A stretch of 64,000 nt of DNA from an uncultured Bacteroidota bacterium. Lineage in GTDB: Bacteria > Bacteroidota > Bacteroidia > Chitinophagales > Saprospiraceae. Positions 7,425 through 17,700 of this stretch are shown piece after piece (positions within the stretch are counted from its first letter, which is position 1; each line of letters begins with the position of its first letter). The DNA is taken from contig CALMSX010000047.1 of assembly GCA_937872515.1 (NCBI GenBank), forward strand, positions 1-64,000, read 5' to 3'. The notes under the pieces were generated by a model that did no database searches, was not told the DNA's origin, and was given only the letters and a program-made list of their open reading frames with translations. Made by a program: the position numbers and the translations under genes.

Positions 7425-9314
7425 ATGTGGATTAGGTATTGCTCTTCTTTATGGATGTTGTTGGTGGTCTTTTCTTTAAATGGCCAGTGTATGTACAACA
7501 AAACAGCTTTGGATGAGGTGGCAGCGCAGTCAGATCTGATTGTGGACGGTAAAATCGTTTCTGCTGAGTGCATGTGGAACCAAAGCCATACCATGATATA
7601 TACCCGCTATGGAATAAAAGTGTACTCCCTCTTTAAAGGCTCGGCTACTGATACAGTATTTTTCTACAGCGCAGGCGGTACGGTTGAACTGAAAAAAATT
7701 AAGGTAGAACCATCTGTCCACCCTCCTATGGATAGTTATGGCTTATTTATGCTGGCACCGGCGGCTAAGAGCTCAGATTTACCAGCGCATGCTTTAATAG
7801 CAAGTCGGGGTCATCTTTCATGGTATAGCTACAATTATTTTAACGGCATGGCTTCCAGCGTTTTTGAGTCCTATGGCTTGCTTGAAAAAAAGTTGGACAG
7901 GGCTATTGTGGAAATCACAGGAATAAAACCGATAAGGAAACACAGTTTACCGGTGGTCAACACCTATCATACCAACAATTCAAGAGCGATCACTGGCTTC
8001 AGCCCTGCCTCCATTACAGCAGGAACCACATCGGTTCTGACCATCAATGGCAGCGGCTTTGGTTCAGTGGCTGATACCGTTTTTTTTCTATGGGCCAGTA
8101 ATCCCAACTTTTTAGCCTTTGCACTGCCAGGGCAGGTGGTCAGTTGGTCGCCAACCCAAATTAAGGTGCAGGTGCCAGACGATGCCGGCACGGGCCCGGT
8201 TTATGTAAGTACTTCTACTTCTGCCGGTCCCAACCAAAATTCAGCTAACAATGTCAATATCATCAGTGCGCAAACCAATGTTGTTTATAACAATACGGCT
8301 TACATTACCCGGCACAGCACACTGACCAATGTTGGTAAAATCAGTTTTCAACTCAACACCGCTTTTAATAATAACAACGACGCCAGACTTTCCCTGGCCA
8401 GGGCTATGAAAACATGGAGGTGCAACAACAACTTTAACATTGACATCAACCCGGTCACTACCTCCGTGAATGCCATAGCGGATGACAATGTGAATGTGGT
8501 GAAATTTTCAAACTTAACGGACCCTCTGGGTGTCACTTATACCTATTTTCAGGGCTGTACCATTAGCAGTGTGCTTTACTGGCACACCACCGAAATTGAC
8601 ATGGAATTTGATGATGCATTTACCAATGCCAGCTGGAACTTCGGACCGGCCAACCCAACTTTTAATCAATTCGATTTTGAATCTGTGGTCTTGCACGAAA
8701 TGGGCCATGCCCTTTTATTGTCGCATGTGATTGATGAAAATAAAATTATGCACCGCTTTATCAACAATGGGGCAGTCAAAAGAACACCATCTGCTGATGA
8801 AATTGCAGCAGTAGCGGCTGTGAACGTAAGATCTACTACCAGTACCTTTATGTGTGGGTTTTTTGCGCTGACACAAGCAGGTAACATAACAGTTTCCGGA
8901 ACAGGAGACAGCGGCACCGGCACGCTGCGACAAGCAGTCAATGATGTTTGTAACAATGGCACCATTGTTTTTTCACTACCCGCAAGCTCCACCATCACAC
9001 TGACAAGTGGAGAAATTGCTGTGGCGAATGACATGAAAATTTTTGGCAACGATATCAATAATTTTATCATATCCGGAAACAATACAGGCAGGATCTTTAA
9101 TGTGGCCGCCGGTAAAAGTCTAACCCTCCAGGACATGAAACTCATCAATGGCAATGCCGCCTCCAATGGTGGCGCCATCTACAACCAGGGTACACTTTTC
9201 CTCAAAAATGTGCAATTTCAAAATAATGGCCAGGGTTCTACGCTAAAAAAGGCATTTTCTGCCGCTGTAGGCGCCTTTGTCAACCTGGAAGGCAATATCC
9301 AGTTCAGGCTGTAG
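7425..9314 (+). CDS. Secreted matrixin-type metalloprotease with TIG domain and beta-helix end
   Basis: This 629-residue protein has a signal peptide (LWMLLVVFSLNGQC) and then a domain common in Bacteroidota surface proteases (DEVAAQSDLIVDGKIVSAE). A TIG/IPT beta-sandwich follows near residues 188-275 (ITGFSPASITAGTTSVLTING). The catalytic part holds HEMGHALLLSH, where His424, Glu425, His428 and His434 form the zinc site of metzincins, followed by the Met-turn IMHRF. The last 150 residues resemble a right-handed beta-helix with polymorphic repeats (GTLRQAVND, NGGAIYNQGTLFLKN). I find no T9SS sorting domain, although the protein type usually carries one. It probably degrades extracellular protein, but the substrate is unknown. 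Confidence 0.8.
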   Translation: MWIRYCSSLWMLLVVFSLNGQCMYNKTALDEVAAQSDLIVDGKIVSAECMWNQSHTMIYTRYGIKVYSLFKGSATDTVFFYSAGGTVELKKIKVEPSVHPPMDSYGLFMLAPAAKSSDLPAHALIASRGHLSWYSYNYFNGMASSVFESYGLLEKKLDRAIVEITGIKPIRKHSLPVVNTYHTNNSRAITGFSPASITAGTTSVLTINGSGFGSVADTVFFLWASNPNFLAFALPGQVVSWSPTQIKVQVPDDAGTGPVYVSTSTSAGPNQNSANNVNIISAQTNVVYNNTAYITRHSTLTNVGKISFQLNTAFNNNNDARLSLARAMKTWRCNNNFNIDINPVTTSVNAIADDNVNVVKFSNLTDPLGVTYTYFQGCTISSVLYWHTTEIDMEFDDAFTNASWNFGPANPTFNQFDFESVVLHEMGHALLLSHVIDENKIMHRFINNGAVKRTPSADEIAAVAAVNVRSTTSTFMCGFFALTQAGNITVSGTGDSGTGTLRQAVNDVCNNGTIVFSLPASSTITLTSGEIAVANDMKIFGNDINNFIISGNNTGRIFNVAAGKSLTLQDMKLINGNAASNGGAIYNQGTLFLKNVQFQNNGQGSTLKKAFSAAVGAFVNLEGNIQFRL

Positions 9315-9422
9315 CCGGTTTTCACTTCATTTTGCTGAATTTTTGACTTTCCTCTTCTAGGGGTTTTCACTTAATTTTCCAAACTTTAACATAAAATGCT
9401 TTAAATTATGCATTTATGTATG

Positions 9423-9430
9423 TAAGTTTG
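9423..9430 (+). promoter_or_regulatory. -7 element upstream of the dockerin-like T9SS protein gene
   Basis: TAAGTTTG matches TAnnTTTG exactly and lies about 63 bases before the ATG at 9494. A perfect inverted repeat starts four bases downstream, so it would lie across or just after the start of transcription. No clear -33 TTG is present. Confidence 0.35.
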
Positions 9431-9433
9431 TTC

Positions 9434-9459
9434 TAATATATAAACACCTCTATATATTA
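9434..9459. repeat. Perfect 9-base inverted repeat in the leader of the gene at 9494
   Basis: TAATATATA (9434-9442) and TATATATTA (9451-9459) are exact reverse complements around an 8-base spacer. It is AT-only, so it would make a weak RNA hairpin; a protein operator is as likely. No poly-T run follows directly, so it is a poor terminator for the gene ending at 9314. Confidence 0.5.
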
Positions 9460-9493
9460 GGTTTATTTTTTTATTACTAAAGTCTCAAAGATC

Positions 9494-11704
9494 ATGAAAA
9501 AAAACTACACCCTATTGGGCTTATTGTGCCTGCTTTTGGCCTATTTGCCCACCCAAGCCTCCAACAGTGCGCCCACCTGGGCACTGATCTGTCCTGACGA
9601 TGTAACGGTTGATTGCGACGCTGAACTCTGGGACCTTTCTGGTTACGGAAATGCCACCTACCACAATAGTACAGGCTATCATTCAGCAGGTACTCCGGTT
9701 GTCACCTACTACCTCAACAGCTGCGGCAGTGGGTATATCACCCGAAAATGGACCATTGAAGACCCCTATTGGAATTTACAAAGTTGCACCCAAACCATAA
9801 CGGTGGGAGCAGGAGGAAACTTTAATGGATCTTCCATCGTATGGCCAGCTATGGTCACCCTCGAAGGTTGCAATCCGAATACCCACCCCGATGTAACCGG
9901 CAAGCCCACCTGGGTTCCTGCAGAATGTTCGATGTTGGGGTACTCCTATTCCGACGCCGTCTACACCGTAACACCCGATTGTAAAAAGATATTGAGGAAA
10001 TGGACGGTCATAGACTGGTGTCAAATGCCCAGCTCAGGGGGATATTACAACCAGGGCAGCTGGACCTTTACCCAAACCATCAAAATTGTCAACAGCGTAC
10101 CCCCGGCCTTTAGCTGCATTCCAGACATCACGGTAAGTGCCTTTGATTGTAAATTTGGTAAGGTGCTAGCCAATCCACTGGTCATTGATCCTTCCAGCTG
10201 TGGAGGCAACTTTGAAATCACCAACAACTCACCTTATTCCACTGAAAAAAATGCCAACATATCGGGCACCTATCCGGTAGGTACTACCAAAGTGACCATG
10301 ACCATTAAATATGGCTGTGGACAGAAAAAAACCTGCCTGGTCAACGTGACCGTTAAAAACGACAAAGCACCCATCGCTGTGTGTGTGAGTAATTTGTCTG
10401 TGGCCCTGATGGGCATCGACAACAATAATGATGGTGTCAATGATGAAGGTATGGTGCAGCTTTGGGCCAAAGACCTCAACTGGAAAAGTTATTCAACTTG
10501 CAATAATTACCCGCTTCGTTATTCCTTTTCACCTGATCCCAACGAAATGTCAAAAACCTTTACCTGTGAACACGTGGGTAAGTCAAAAGTGAGGATGTAC
10601 GTGACCGATTCCAGGGGCAATCAAACGTATTGTGAGGTTGAACTTGACATCCAAAACAACGGAGCCAACATCAAAGATTGTAAGCCCAAACCACCCGTAA
10701 CAGTAGCCGGCAGGTTTGCAGCCAAAGGTTGGGTAGGCAATATTTACGGCAAAGGGGTCAAGGGCAGTGAACTAAAACTTTATGATCCACAAAGATTGTA
10801 CAAGGTCAACATAACCTATGACACAACCTCTGTAATAACTAAAGACAGTTTCAAAAACTTATCGGGTTATTGGGTATTTTTTATGGACGTAAAAAAGACC
10901 ATTACCGAAAAGAGAGACACCGTACCTACCAATGAGTTTACCTATTCCACACTTACCGATGATAAAGGGCTATTTGCATTTGACACGGTAATGCAGAAAA
11001 ATTATAGCTATACGCTTCAATGTCCAGCCCCTCTTGCTTTGGATTTGCAAAACATTGACAAGGCAGACCTGGATCTTCTGACCTCCGTCATTCTGGGCCA
11101 AAAGTCATTTGCCCACAACTGGCAGTACCTGGCCGCTGACCTCAAAAAAGACGGCAAGATCAATACCGATGACTTGTCATTGATGGTCAAATTCCTGACC
11201 GGCGAGATAGAAAATTTTGGAGATCAATCCCATTACTCTTTGGTGGTCAACGATCATACCAATGCCATGAAATCAGAAATCATGGCTGAGCATCCCAACT
11301 GGACAGCCTTTGATTCTGTCAAAGCCAATGTGGAAGGAATCAGTTTCTTACAAATTCAGCTGGGTGACATCAATCCTGAAAAATTTGCTGGCATCCACAG
11401 TCAGGAAGACATCGAAGCTAATTACAGAAATGTTATGGCTCATAAAAATCTCACCCATACTATCTATCCAAACCCCTTCCAACAGTCATTTGAGGTGGAA
11501 CTCAATATGACCCAGGGAGGCAAGGTTCATTTTACCCTTTACGATGGCATGGGCAAAACCGTTGCCAATGTAGTTGAAACCATGGATGCGGGTAACCAGG
11601 TGCTGACCATAAATGCAGCCGACTTACCTCCATCTATATACGTGTATACGATCGAAACACCCGATGGGTTCTACAGAGGGAAATTGGTGAAAGAAAACAA
11701 TTAA
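9494..11704 (+). CDS. Cysteine-rich surface protein with dockerin-like region and T9SS type A sorting domain
   Basis: This 736-residue protein opens with a signal peptide (LLGLLCLLLAYLPTQA). Residues 30-395 hold HYR/Ig-like beta modules rich in cysteine and tryptophan, for example CPDDVTVDCDAELWD, CSMLGYSYSD and KWTVIDWCQMPSSGG. A linker region (residues 405-520) contains a Cna-B/transthyretin-like stretch. Residues about 525-575 look like a type I dockerin with a calcium-loop-like DLKKDGKINTDDLS and a hydrophobic helix before it. From about residue 653 a type A T9SS sorting domain follows (IYPNPFQQSFEVEL, then LPPSIYVYTIETPDG). It is therefore an exported, surface-attached protein. Dockerin-like ends are common in Bacteroidota and need not imply a cellulosome. 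Confidence 0.8.
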   Translation: MKKNYTLLGLLCLLLAYLPTQASNSAPTWALICPDDVTVDCDAELWDLSGYGNATYHNSTGYHSAGTPVVTYYLNSCGSGYITRKWTIEDPYWNLQSCTQTITVGAGGNFNGSSIVWPAMVTLEGCNPNTHPDVTGKPTWVPAECSMLGYSYSDAVYTVTPDCKKILRKWTVIDWCQMPSSGGYYNQGSWTFTQTIKIVNSVPPAFSCIPDITVSAFDCKFGKVLANPLVIDPSSCGGNFEITNNSPYSTEKNANISGTYPVGTTKVTMTIKYGCGQKKTCLVNVTVKNDKAPIAVCVSNLSVALMGIDNNNDGVNDEGMVQLWAKDLNWKSYSTCNNYPLRYSFSPDPNEMSKTFTCEHVGKSKVRMYVTDSRGNQTYCEVELDIQNNGANIKDCKPKPPVTVAGRFAAKGWVGNIYGKGVKGSELKLYDPQRLYKVNITYDTTSVITKDSFKNLSGYWVFFMDVKKTITEKRDTVPTNEFTYSTLTDDKGLFAFDTVMQKNYSYTLQCPAPLALDLQNIDKADLDLLTSVILGQKSFAHNWQYLAADLKKDGKINTDDLSLMVKFLTGEIENFGDQSHYSLVVNDHTNAMKSEIMAEHPNWTAFDSVKANVEGISFLQIQLGDINPEKFAGIHSQEDIEANYRNVMAHKNLTHTIYPNPFQQSFEVELNMTQGGKVHFTLYDGMGKTVANVVETMDAGNQVLTINAADLPPSIYVYTIETPDGFYRGKLVKENN

Positions 11705-11706
11705 AT

Positions 11707-11737
11707 AAAAAGGGGGCTGAAATTCAGCCCCCTTTTT
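11707..11737. terminator. Bidirectional rho-independent terminator
   Basis: An A5 tract, the stem GGGGGCTGA, a three-base loop (AAT), the complement TCAGCCCCC and a T5 tract form a perfect 14-pair hairpin including the A/T tracts. It sits between the stops of two convergent genes (11704 and 11749) and can serve both. Confidence 0.9.
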
Positions 11738-11748
11738 ATTTGTAGAAA

Positions 11749-14700
11749 TTATCTTACGACGGTCAAATCGCCTGCATAAACCCGGGGGCCACTGCCTGCA
11801 ATTTCAACTTCAAATACATAAACAAAAACGCCAGGCACCACTTCTTTGCCATTGAACTTGCCATCCCATCCCAAGGAAGGTTGGTTGGGTTCAAAGTTTT
11901 CATTGATAAACATCAGATTGCCCCATCGGTCATAGATCTTGAGGTAGTTGATGCGCTGCACCTGGTCATTGCCATACAAGGTAAAGCCACCATTCGAACC
12001 ATTGTTGGTCTCGATGACGTTGGGTATGTTGACAATCTCTTGTTTGGTAATCAGCAGCCTCACCGTGGCAACTGCCTTACATCCATAAATATCTACCACC
12101 TCTATGGTATAGGTAGCATCTTCAGGAACCGTAACCACAGGATTGAGACAATCTGTACAACTCAGATTTGTGGTAGGTGTCCATTGAATCGATTGGATCT
12201 CAGATGCCGGAATATTTAAGATGGTATTTAACCTGACCGTATCTCCTTCCTGGACAAAAATGGTCAGCGGAAGGGCAATGTCTATTTCATTCTCAAAAAC
12301 TTCAACCATGGCCGTATCTTCATTGGTACAACCATTGGAGTTGTCTTTCAAAATCAAATAATAGACACCCGGTTCAGTTACTTCGATCTTGCCCGGAGCC
12401 GTCGACAGGTTTTTTCTGTTTTTATCCTGCCAAAGGTATTCTATCGTTGTACCTACCTGTGATCCTTCTGAGCTGATAAAGGTAGAACTGGTCACACAAT
12501 CAAGGGTATCCTCTACCACCAAATTGATAATTGGATATTCAATCAATGAGGTGATGGGTAGGTTGGACTCACTCCAGCATCCCGATAAGGTATCTATGGC
12601 AATCAATGAGTAATTACCGGTAGTGCTAATATCTACTGTCTTGTTATTGGACAACAAATTGCCATCCACCCTCCAGGTGTACGATACATCAGCTTCGTTG
12701 TCATTATAAAGGGTAATCGTTTTGATCACACAATCAAAGACCAATGTAGGTCTGGCATAGATTACACTCGATGGTTCTTCTGTATCCTTCAATACCTCTA
12801 CCAAAATTTTGGCAGAACTACATCCAGTTAAGGTGTTGTAAGCCCTGAAAAAATACTTGCCTTCTTCTGTCACTTTTAAGGTCAAGCCTTCACCAATTAC
12901 CACTCCTTCTTCAGTCGACCATTCATACTTCAAGTTATTGCCGCTGGCAGTTGCCTCGAGCAAAACCTCATCGATCTCGCAAGTGAGGTCTTTTCCCCGA
13001 ATAACCGATACAACAGGCAAGTCATCATCAATGGTAACCAATACAGAATCTAAAGCTTCGCAACCATCAGGGTAAATACCTTTGAAGTAATACCAACCCG
13101 GCTCGCCGGCCACAAGGGTATTGGCTGTGGTAACCACATTTCCGTTCAACAACCATTGAAAGATTCCATTGGGCGATCCGGTACCTGATAACTGAATAGA
13201 GTTTTGGGTACAAGACAGCTCACCTCCACTGCCTGCTTCTACGGTTTGTATACATTGACTGCAAGTTGCCGGTATTGTAATTGAAAGCTGCTGTTTGCAA
13301 TTAGGACTATTGGCATAGTACACCAGGAAGGTATTTTCTCCATTGGCAATTTGGAATGGACCGAGGGTAACTTTATTGCCCACAAATCCTTCTACCCCAC
13401 CCAATTGATCGATCTTCCACTGTGTGTTATTGCCGGTTACCAACAAGTCAAAGGTAAAGACATCGTCTGCATCCGTATTGTTGGTGCCGTTGTTGTTGCA
13501 CTGTATATTACTGACCACAGCATTGATTTCACACGGACCCGAACAAGGTGCCAGTAAAGGTGTGCTTACTGTGGTTGTACAAATGTTGTTGGTTTTGTCC
13601 GTAACTGTGATGACATGCACTGTGTTGTCAGCTTTAAAGCTGAGAACCAGATTTTGTCCATAGGTGCCATCCGTAGATTTTCCATCAACCACCGCTGTAA
13701 AGCCACTGCCACCATTGGAGGCATTGGCACTTAAGGTTACGGTATAGGTATCATCTGAAGTATCACTGGTCGTTCCTCCGTTGTTACAGTCAAAGCTTAT
13801 AACCGTAGCGTTGATGGTACAAGGCACTGAACAGGGAAGCAACAGGTCGGTTTGTGCTGTACCTTTACATTCCGCACTGACCACATCTGTGACACTAATG
13901 TTGTGTGCCTTGTTGTCAGCAGGCAAAGTAATAACCAGCGCTTGCCCGTATTTTCCCGGATAGTTATTCCCGTCTACCGTCAATACATAATCGGATGAAT
14001 TACCCCCGTTTACCAATGTAGTAAGCACGGTTATGGTGTACACATCGTCATTTGAATTATTGGTAGTACCATTGTCACTACAATCATAATCTACAATTTC
14101 CACCTTTACCTCACATGGACCTGAACAGGGTTCCAGCACATTCAAATTTAAAGTAGTATTGCAGGCGCTGTTGCCATTGTCTGTTAAGTTCAAAACCTCA
14201 TTCTGGCCCGCAGCCGGAATGTTGAAGGTAAGGGTGGTATTATAGGTACCATTAAAACTGGCACCCGCCGTTGTCCTGACTGAATAGCCCGTGCTACTTC
14301 CACCATTGACGATGGAAGCTTTAATTTTCACTTCGTAGTAATCATCCAATGGACTGGGACTTCCTCCCGGATTGACACAGTTGACAGATTCTACAATGGC
14401 ATTTAATATACACTGGTCTGAACAATTGTTGAGCGGACCAATGTCTTCACTATCGGCACACTGCACGTCCTCTGCATCCTGGGCCCTTACGGTAGCCAAC
14501 AGGTTGGTGGCAGCAATATTGATACTATAAGTGATGCCATACATGTAGTTGCCCTTTGGCACATTGTCAACAAATAAAATATACATGTTGGTTGTTGAAC
14601 CATTGAGCCCCGTTGCCCTGAATGACATCTCATAAAAATCATCATTCGGATCCGATGGTGTATTGTTGCCATTACAGTTGAGGCTGATGATTTCAAGGCT

Positions 14701-17700
14701 TGCTACACAATCGGTGGAACATGAATTGAGTGGACCAATGATCCGGCTGGCAGTACATGACCTGTCAGTGTCGGTCAGGGTAAAGGTAACGGTGGCGCCA
14801 TTGGCAGGTAGATCAAAGGTATAATTGGTGTTGTAGTTGAATTGATTGCTAAATCCATTACTACCTGTCAAAGTGAAACTTCCTGCTACATTGAGGTTAT
14901 TGCCTACCAGCAAAGTAATGTGATACACATCATCACTGGCATCTGACAGCGTGCCTTTGTTGTCGCATACAGCAGAGAAAGTCTGTATCTGGATCAGCAA
15001 TCCCGCATCAATGGCAAAGGGCTGTTGGCTTTTACACAAGAATTGGTTTTCTGCAGTCAAGATATAATTGCTTACGCCCAAATTATTGAAGACCCCTGTG
15101 TTAGACCAGTTTTGATTGTCGAGGGTATACCTAAGGGTTTGCGAAGCATTTGGATTGACTGCCGTAAGCATACCATCGGCACTGCCCAAACAAGATTCAT
15201 CTTCTATCGACAGCAACGGAGCCGGCACAGGATTTAAGGCGAGGTCAAGTTCTGCAATGTTTTTACAACCTGCCTGATTGGTAACCAGGGCGTACAATTT
15301 TTGCGGACTACTTACATTGGCATAGGGTGAGGTCAATGCATTGGTGCCGGCAATTGCATCTGCCTGACTGAGGTGGTAAGAAATGGTATTGGCCAATGAA
15401 GTAATACTACCATGAGCCGCATTGATGTTAAATAATTCAGCTCCATTGTTGAGGGTATCACACTTGGTCAACATAAAATTGGACACAACAGGATTGGCAA
15501 AAATTTCTACCTGGATGGCCAGTCTAGTCAGACTATAACATCCATTGGCCGGGTCATACGTCTCAACAAAATAATTGTACACTCCCGGTAGTCCATTGGT
15601 ATGGGTATAACTCAGACTATTGGACACCAACGCCGTGCCTCCAACCGCCTGATTGTACCAATTGGCCTCCATGCCAGCAGGAACAGCCACTGTCATCACA
15701 ATTGAAGTATTGGCCGATTCACATGCATTATAGATAGGTGTACCAGTTGGTTCAGGCACAAACGGACAAGCGCAGTTAGGTGCTGTCAAAACCAAAGATG
15801 CCTGACAGACGTTGTTGGACGATGCCGCGTTGATGGTAATACCCTGAGATTGCGGAATATTGAAAATTCTGAACGTATCAAGGGTCAACTTCTGAACAGT
15901 ACCCAAGGTAGATGTAATGGTGGGAGCATTGGAGGTAAGTTTAACTTCCCAGGTCCCTCCCGGCACACAGTCTACAGCGACCAAATTGAGCACAATTTTT
16001 TGAGTGACGGTTATCGCAAAAAAGGCGGTATCCGGCGGACATTCAAACTGGCTTTCTACTATATAAGCGAGATTATAACTTCCTGGGGCGACCCCATTAA
16101 AGTTAACTGCTGTCGGAGCAGAAAGATTTAAATTATTGCCTCCCAATTGTAGCCAGGAGCCGCCAGGCTGTGCACCCCCATTTAAAAGGGTGGTAAGATT
16201 TAATACGCTGCCATCGTTACAAATCCTGGTATTGCCATCTCCACCGGCATTAGGAGCATCTACCACATTAAAGTAAATAACTACTATGTCATCGCACCCT
16301 TCATCATTCAAACCCCTTATAAAGTACACGTCTCCGGCATTGGGCATGATTTCTGGCAAGATCTCATTGGAAGGATCAGCAGGAAGAGTAGAGTGATAGG
16401 TAATGACTGGGTTGGTGCCATTGAGGTCGATGACTTCAATGGTCGACAAATCAAAAGTAGCTCCCGCACAAATTTCTATGTCGGGATCTTGCACAAAAAT
16501 ATTGGGTGCTTCGATGGTGAAGGTAGTCTGGGTATGGGTAAATACATCTCCCGTACACGGATGGGTGTACTCCCACTTATTGGTATAGGTACCTCCGTTT
16601 TGGGTAACACTTACCAGCGGGGCGTTGATATTGATGCCGCATGGACCCGTAAGGCCATTGGTCACCACAATAAAAGGAGGTGGATTGTTGACGCCTCCAC
16701 AATCCAGATTTTCATCACCCGGCGCATCTACCCAATCAGGATCGGGCGCAGGCTCAATGGTCATGGACATGGTGTGGGTAATGGATCGGTTGCATAGATC
16801 GGTAAACGACCAGGTATAAAACACCTGACCACCGCATGCATTAAAAGAGCCACTTTCCACCGGAGAAACTGAACCTGATATAGCACAGACTCCGGAAAGA
16901 CCATTGGTATAATTAAGAACCGTGTTTACATTGTAAACATCTTCGCAACTCACCGTTACATTGGCTGGCAGACTCGTAAATGCAGGCGGAGGGGCGGGCA
17001 ACAGAGTAATCAACCTGCTGGCAGAAATGGTCCTGCCGCATGGGTCGGTAAATACCCATACATCCTGCAGGGTGCCTCCACAATAAGATACAGTGCCGTT
17101 TCTCACGTTCTGCACGCTGCCCGAAATACCACACGCACCGGTCAGGTTGTTGGAATAGTTGATGGATATAGGTGTATTGACCAAATCACCACAAGCCACC
17201 GTAATGTCAGGAGGTACTCCTGAGAAAGCAGCCAAAGGTGCTGGCTGCACCGTTACCACTTTTGTGGCTGTGGATGTCCTTCCACAAAAATCGGTAAAGG
17301 TCCATGTAGCTGTTATGGTGCCTCCACAGCTGGTGGCAGCTCCGGTTACTACCGGGGCAACGGTGGCATTGATGCTGCAATTGCCCGTTGAACCATTGGT
17401 AAATGTCAAGCGGGGGAAAGAAGAAGGCTGGGGTGCCATATCGCAACTTACCACCTCATTGGGAGGTACATTCTGGAATGCTCCCTGGAGTACAGGTGTT
17501 ACAGTGATGGTTTGTACATGCTGAATCGTACGACCACATGCATCCGTGTAGGTCCATCGGTAATTAAACGATCCTCCACAGGCATTGGGTGTGCCTTCTA
17601 AAACTGCGGCTACCGATTCGTTGATATTACACCCTACCGGACCACTGTTGCTTGCCGTAAGATTGGGTGCCGAAGCGGGTATGTTTTCACAACTTACTGT

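Noticed and set aside
8666..9178. 170-residue minus-strand open frame in the metalloprotease gene
   Set aside because: It lies opposite conserved protease and beta-helix sequence and has no family signal.
9231..9330. Possible frameshift at the end of the metalloprotease gene
   Set aside because: Downstream DNA in the other frames shows no sorting-domain motif, so a normal end or a deletion is as likely as a frameshift.
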